This document shows positions 5,998 to 6,772 of a stretch of 6,772 nucleotides of DNA, in pieces. Below the pieces are notes generated by a model. The model was given only the letters and a program-made list of their open reading frames with translations. It had not been told where the DNA came from and searched no databases. Location: the NCBI GenBank assembly GCA_045631645.1, contig JAZQVC010000032.1, forward strand, positions 1 to 6,772, written 5' to 3'. The translations under genes and the position numbers were made by a program. Positions within the stretch are counted from its first letter, which is position 1, and each line of letters opens with the position of its first letter. Origin of the DNA: SIG459 sp045631645 (lineage in GTDB: Bacteria > Bacillota > Clostridia > Oscillospirales > Oscillospiraceae).

Positions 5998-6420
5998 ATG
6001 AAAGTCACCGTAAAGCGCCGCGAAACTTATCAGTATCCCGTTGAGCTTGTCTGGCGCGGCATAGGCGTTGGCAGCAACAGCACCACCGTTGACCCTCTCA
6101 GCGAGGAGCAGTATGAAAAATATGAGCCCGCCCGCAACACCGTTTTCACCCGTGCGGTGGAGGTTAAGCAGAACGAGCTTTTTGCCTTCCAGATGAAGAC
6201 TTGGATGAGTTATAGCGATTGGCGCATCGAGCTTACTCCCGTGGGTCCCTGCGAAACCAAGGTAAGCTTTGTCAACAAAATCAAGTATAGATCCGCTCAG
6301 GGCTATATTCTTTCTGTTTTCGGTCTTCTTGCCCGCGTTGAAATGAAGCGCTTTGTGGCTCAGCTTGGCAAAAAGATAGATATGGATTTCCAGAAAAACC
6401 GTCCCTCCAGAGAGGAATGA
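5998..6420 (+). CDS. Small SRPBCC/START-like domain protein, function unknown
   Basis: I do not recognise a specific gene. The 140-residue product has features of an SRPBCC (Bet v1-like) ligand-binding fold. It begins with a strand (MKVTVKRRETYQYP), then a short helix with VELVWRGI. The alternating mid-region resembles paired beta strands, such as FAFQMKTWM (63-71) and WRIELTPVGPCETKVSFVNKI (residues 75-95). It ends in one long amphipathic helix (about 103-132). It has no signal peptide, clear membrane segment or catalytic motif. The gene starts 15 bases after the hydrolase stop with an AAGGGGG site (5985-5991) about 6 bases upstream, and the terminator follows its stop within 10 bases. It is therefore the last gene of the operon. 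It may bind a hydrophobic ligand, but the substrate is unknown. That it is a gene is near certain; the fold is moderately supported. Confidence 0.85.
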   Translation: MKVTVKRRETYQYPVELVWRGIGVGSNSTTVDPLSEEQYEKYEPARNTVFTRAVEVKQNELFAFQMKTWMSYSDWRIELTPVGPCETKVSFVNKIKYRSAQGYILSVFGLLARVEMKRFVAQLGKKIDMDFQKNRPSREE

Positions 6421-6425
6421 GGATA

Positions 6426-6455
6426 AAAACCGCCGTTATTTAATACGGCGGTTTT
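6426..6455 (+). terminator. Intrinsic terminator at the operon end
   Basis: AAAACCGCCGT (6426-6436) pairs perfectly with ACGGCGGTTTT (6445-6455) around an 8-base AT loop, giving an 11 bp stem that starts 5 bases after the last stop codon. The GC-rich core followed by TTTT is the usual Rho-independent form. The matching A-run on the other side means it could also stop transcription arriving from the right. Confidence 0.85.
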
Positions 6456-6505
6456 GCTGTATCGGCTGATGTGGGCATTGCCCCTTACGAGGGAGTGCGG
6501 TGTAT

Positions 6506-6582
6506 TACGAGGTAAAATCCCCGTGGCGCCGAACAGGCGGCTCTACGCAGCAGCGTCCTGAGCGGCATACGAGGGGAAATCC
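6506..6582. repeat. 15 bp direct repeat pair inside the right composite repeat
   Basis: TACGAGGTAAAATCC (6506-6520) and TACGAGGGGAAATCC (6568-6582) match at 13 of 15 positions and start 62 bases apart, the same spacing as in the left copy (394-470). Confidence 0.6.
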
Positions 6583-6690
6583 ATAGACTTTGGGGGCCGA
6601 TTATGTGGCACAATGGTTTTCTATTTGCCGCACTTGGGGTTTTTCCAAGGAGGGTCTTTCTGCGCCCCTCTTTTCCCTGTTTTTTTTTCC

Positions 6691-6720
6691 ATATTCTTTT
6701 TGCTGGCACAAAAAGAATAT
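6691..6720. repeat. Perfect 12 bp hairpin, AT-rich, replacing the left copy's stem
   Basis: ATATTCTTTTTG (6691-6702) pairs perfectly with CAAAAAGAATAT (6709-6720) around CTGGCA. It occupies the position of the left copy's 214-236 stem, just before the shared GTCGGAGAC segment, but apart from the central GGCAC its arms differ. A long T-run (6681-6688) precedes it rather than follows it, so it is not a canonical terminator on the plus strand. Confidence 0.65.
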
Positions 6721-6750
6721 GTCCGTCGGAGACCAAAACACCTCATCCGT

Positions 6751-6767
6751 CATTTGCTACGCAAATG
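6751..6767. repeat. Hairpin CATTTGC/GCAAATG in the right copy
   Basis: CATTTGC (6751-6757) pairs perfectly with GCAAATG (6761-6767) around TAC. It sits between CCGT and CCACC, as the left copy's CACGGC/GCCGTG hairpin (161-176) does on the minus strand. Confidence 0.65.
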
Positions 6768-6772
6768 CCACC

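Larger units (their letters stand above)
6504..6772 (+). repeat. Right copy of composite intergenic repeat, truncated by the window end
   Basis: This is the plus-strand counterpart of 472-156. The first 80 or so bases are the most similar, including ATCCCCGTGGCG, CGAACAGGCG, GCAGCAGCGTCC and GAGGGGAAATCCATAGACTT. Beyond that the copy keeps the landmarks ATTATGTGGCACAAT, CGCACTTGGGG and GCGCCCCTCTTT. After a diverged T-rich stretch, GTCGGAGAC and CCGTCA...TGCCACC return. It begins about 50 bases after the operon terminator and shows no gene. The single open frame on the minus strand here is shared with the left repeat and shows no coding constraint. The copy continues past the window edge. Confidence 0.8.

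Noticed and set aside
6456..6772. IS element or transposon end
   Set aside because: There is no transposase fragment or clear terminal inverted repeat with target duplication. The inverted similarity to the left flank is a gapped hairpin-rich repeat, not a pair of IS ends.

Overview
The window reads as a chromosomal segment of an anaerobic Clostridia-type Firmicute, most likely a gut Oscillospirales/Ruminococcaceae relative. Three things suggest this: the recJ-rel-dtd gene order, strong AAGGAG-type ribosome binding sites before most genes, and hairpin-rich intergenic repeats of a style I associate from memory with gut Clostridia. This is inference; no database was searched.

Layout. Positions 1-562 hold no convincing gene. 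They are a chain of small inverted repeats, and most of 156-472 is a minus-oriented copy of a composite intergenic repeat. A good sigma-A promoter with an extended -10 (563-591) follows, then five tightly spaced plus-strand genes: recJ (single-strand DNA exonuclease, 623-2614), rel (bifunctional (p)ppGpp synthetase/hydrolase, 2647-4869), dtd (D-aminoacyl-tRNA deacylase, 4886-5338), a glyoxalase-II-like metallo-beta-lactamase-fold hydrolase (5353-5982) and a small SRPBCC/START-like protein (5998-6420). Gaps between genes are only 14-32 bases, and an intrinsic terminator (6426-6455) follows the last stop, so one transcript from about 598 to 6455 is likely. The rest of the window (about 6456-6772) is a second copy of the composite repeat in the opposite orientation, running off the window end.

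How the genes work together. The first four are housekeeping and quality-control functions: RecJ in recombination and repair, Rel in the nutrient-stress alarmone response, Dtd in removing D-amino acids from tRNA, and the hydrolase probably in thioester or metabolite detoxification. The neighbourhood matches the classic Firmicute recJ-(apt)-relA-dtd cluster, but apt, which lies between recJ and relA in Bacillus subtilis, is absent here.

The operon is ordinary. The most interesting material is the pair of inverted flanking repeats. Two hairpins lie inside shared flanking sequence, yet their arms differ completely between the copies while pairing is kept. This suggests that secondary structure, not primary sequence, is preserved. 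I see no defence system, CRISPR array, tRNA, rRNA, transposase or phage gene.
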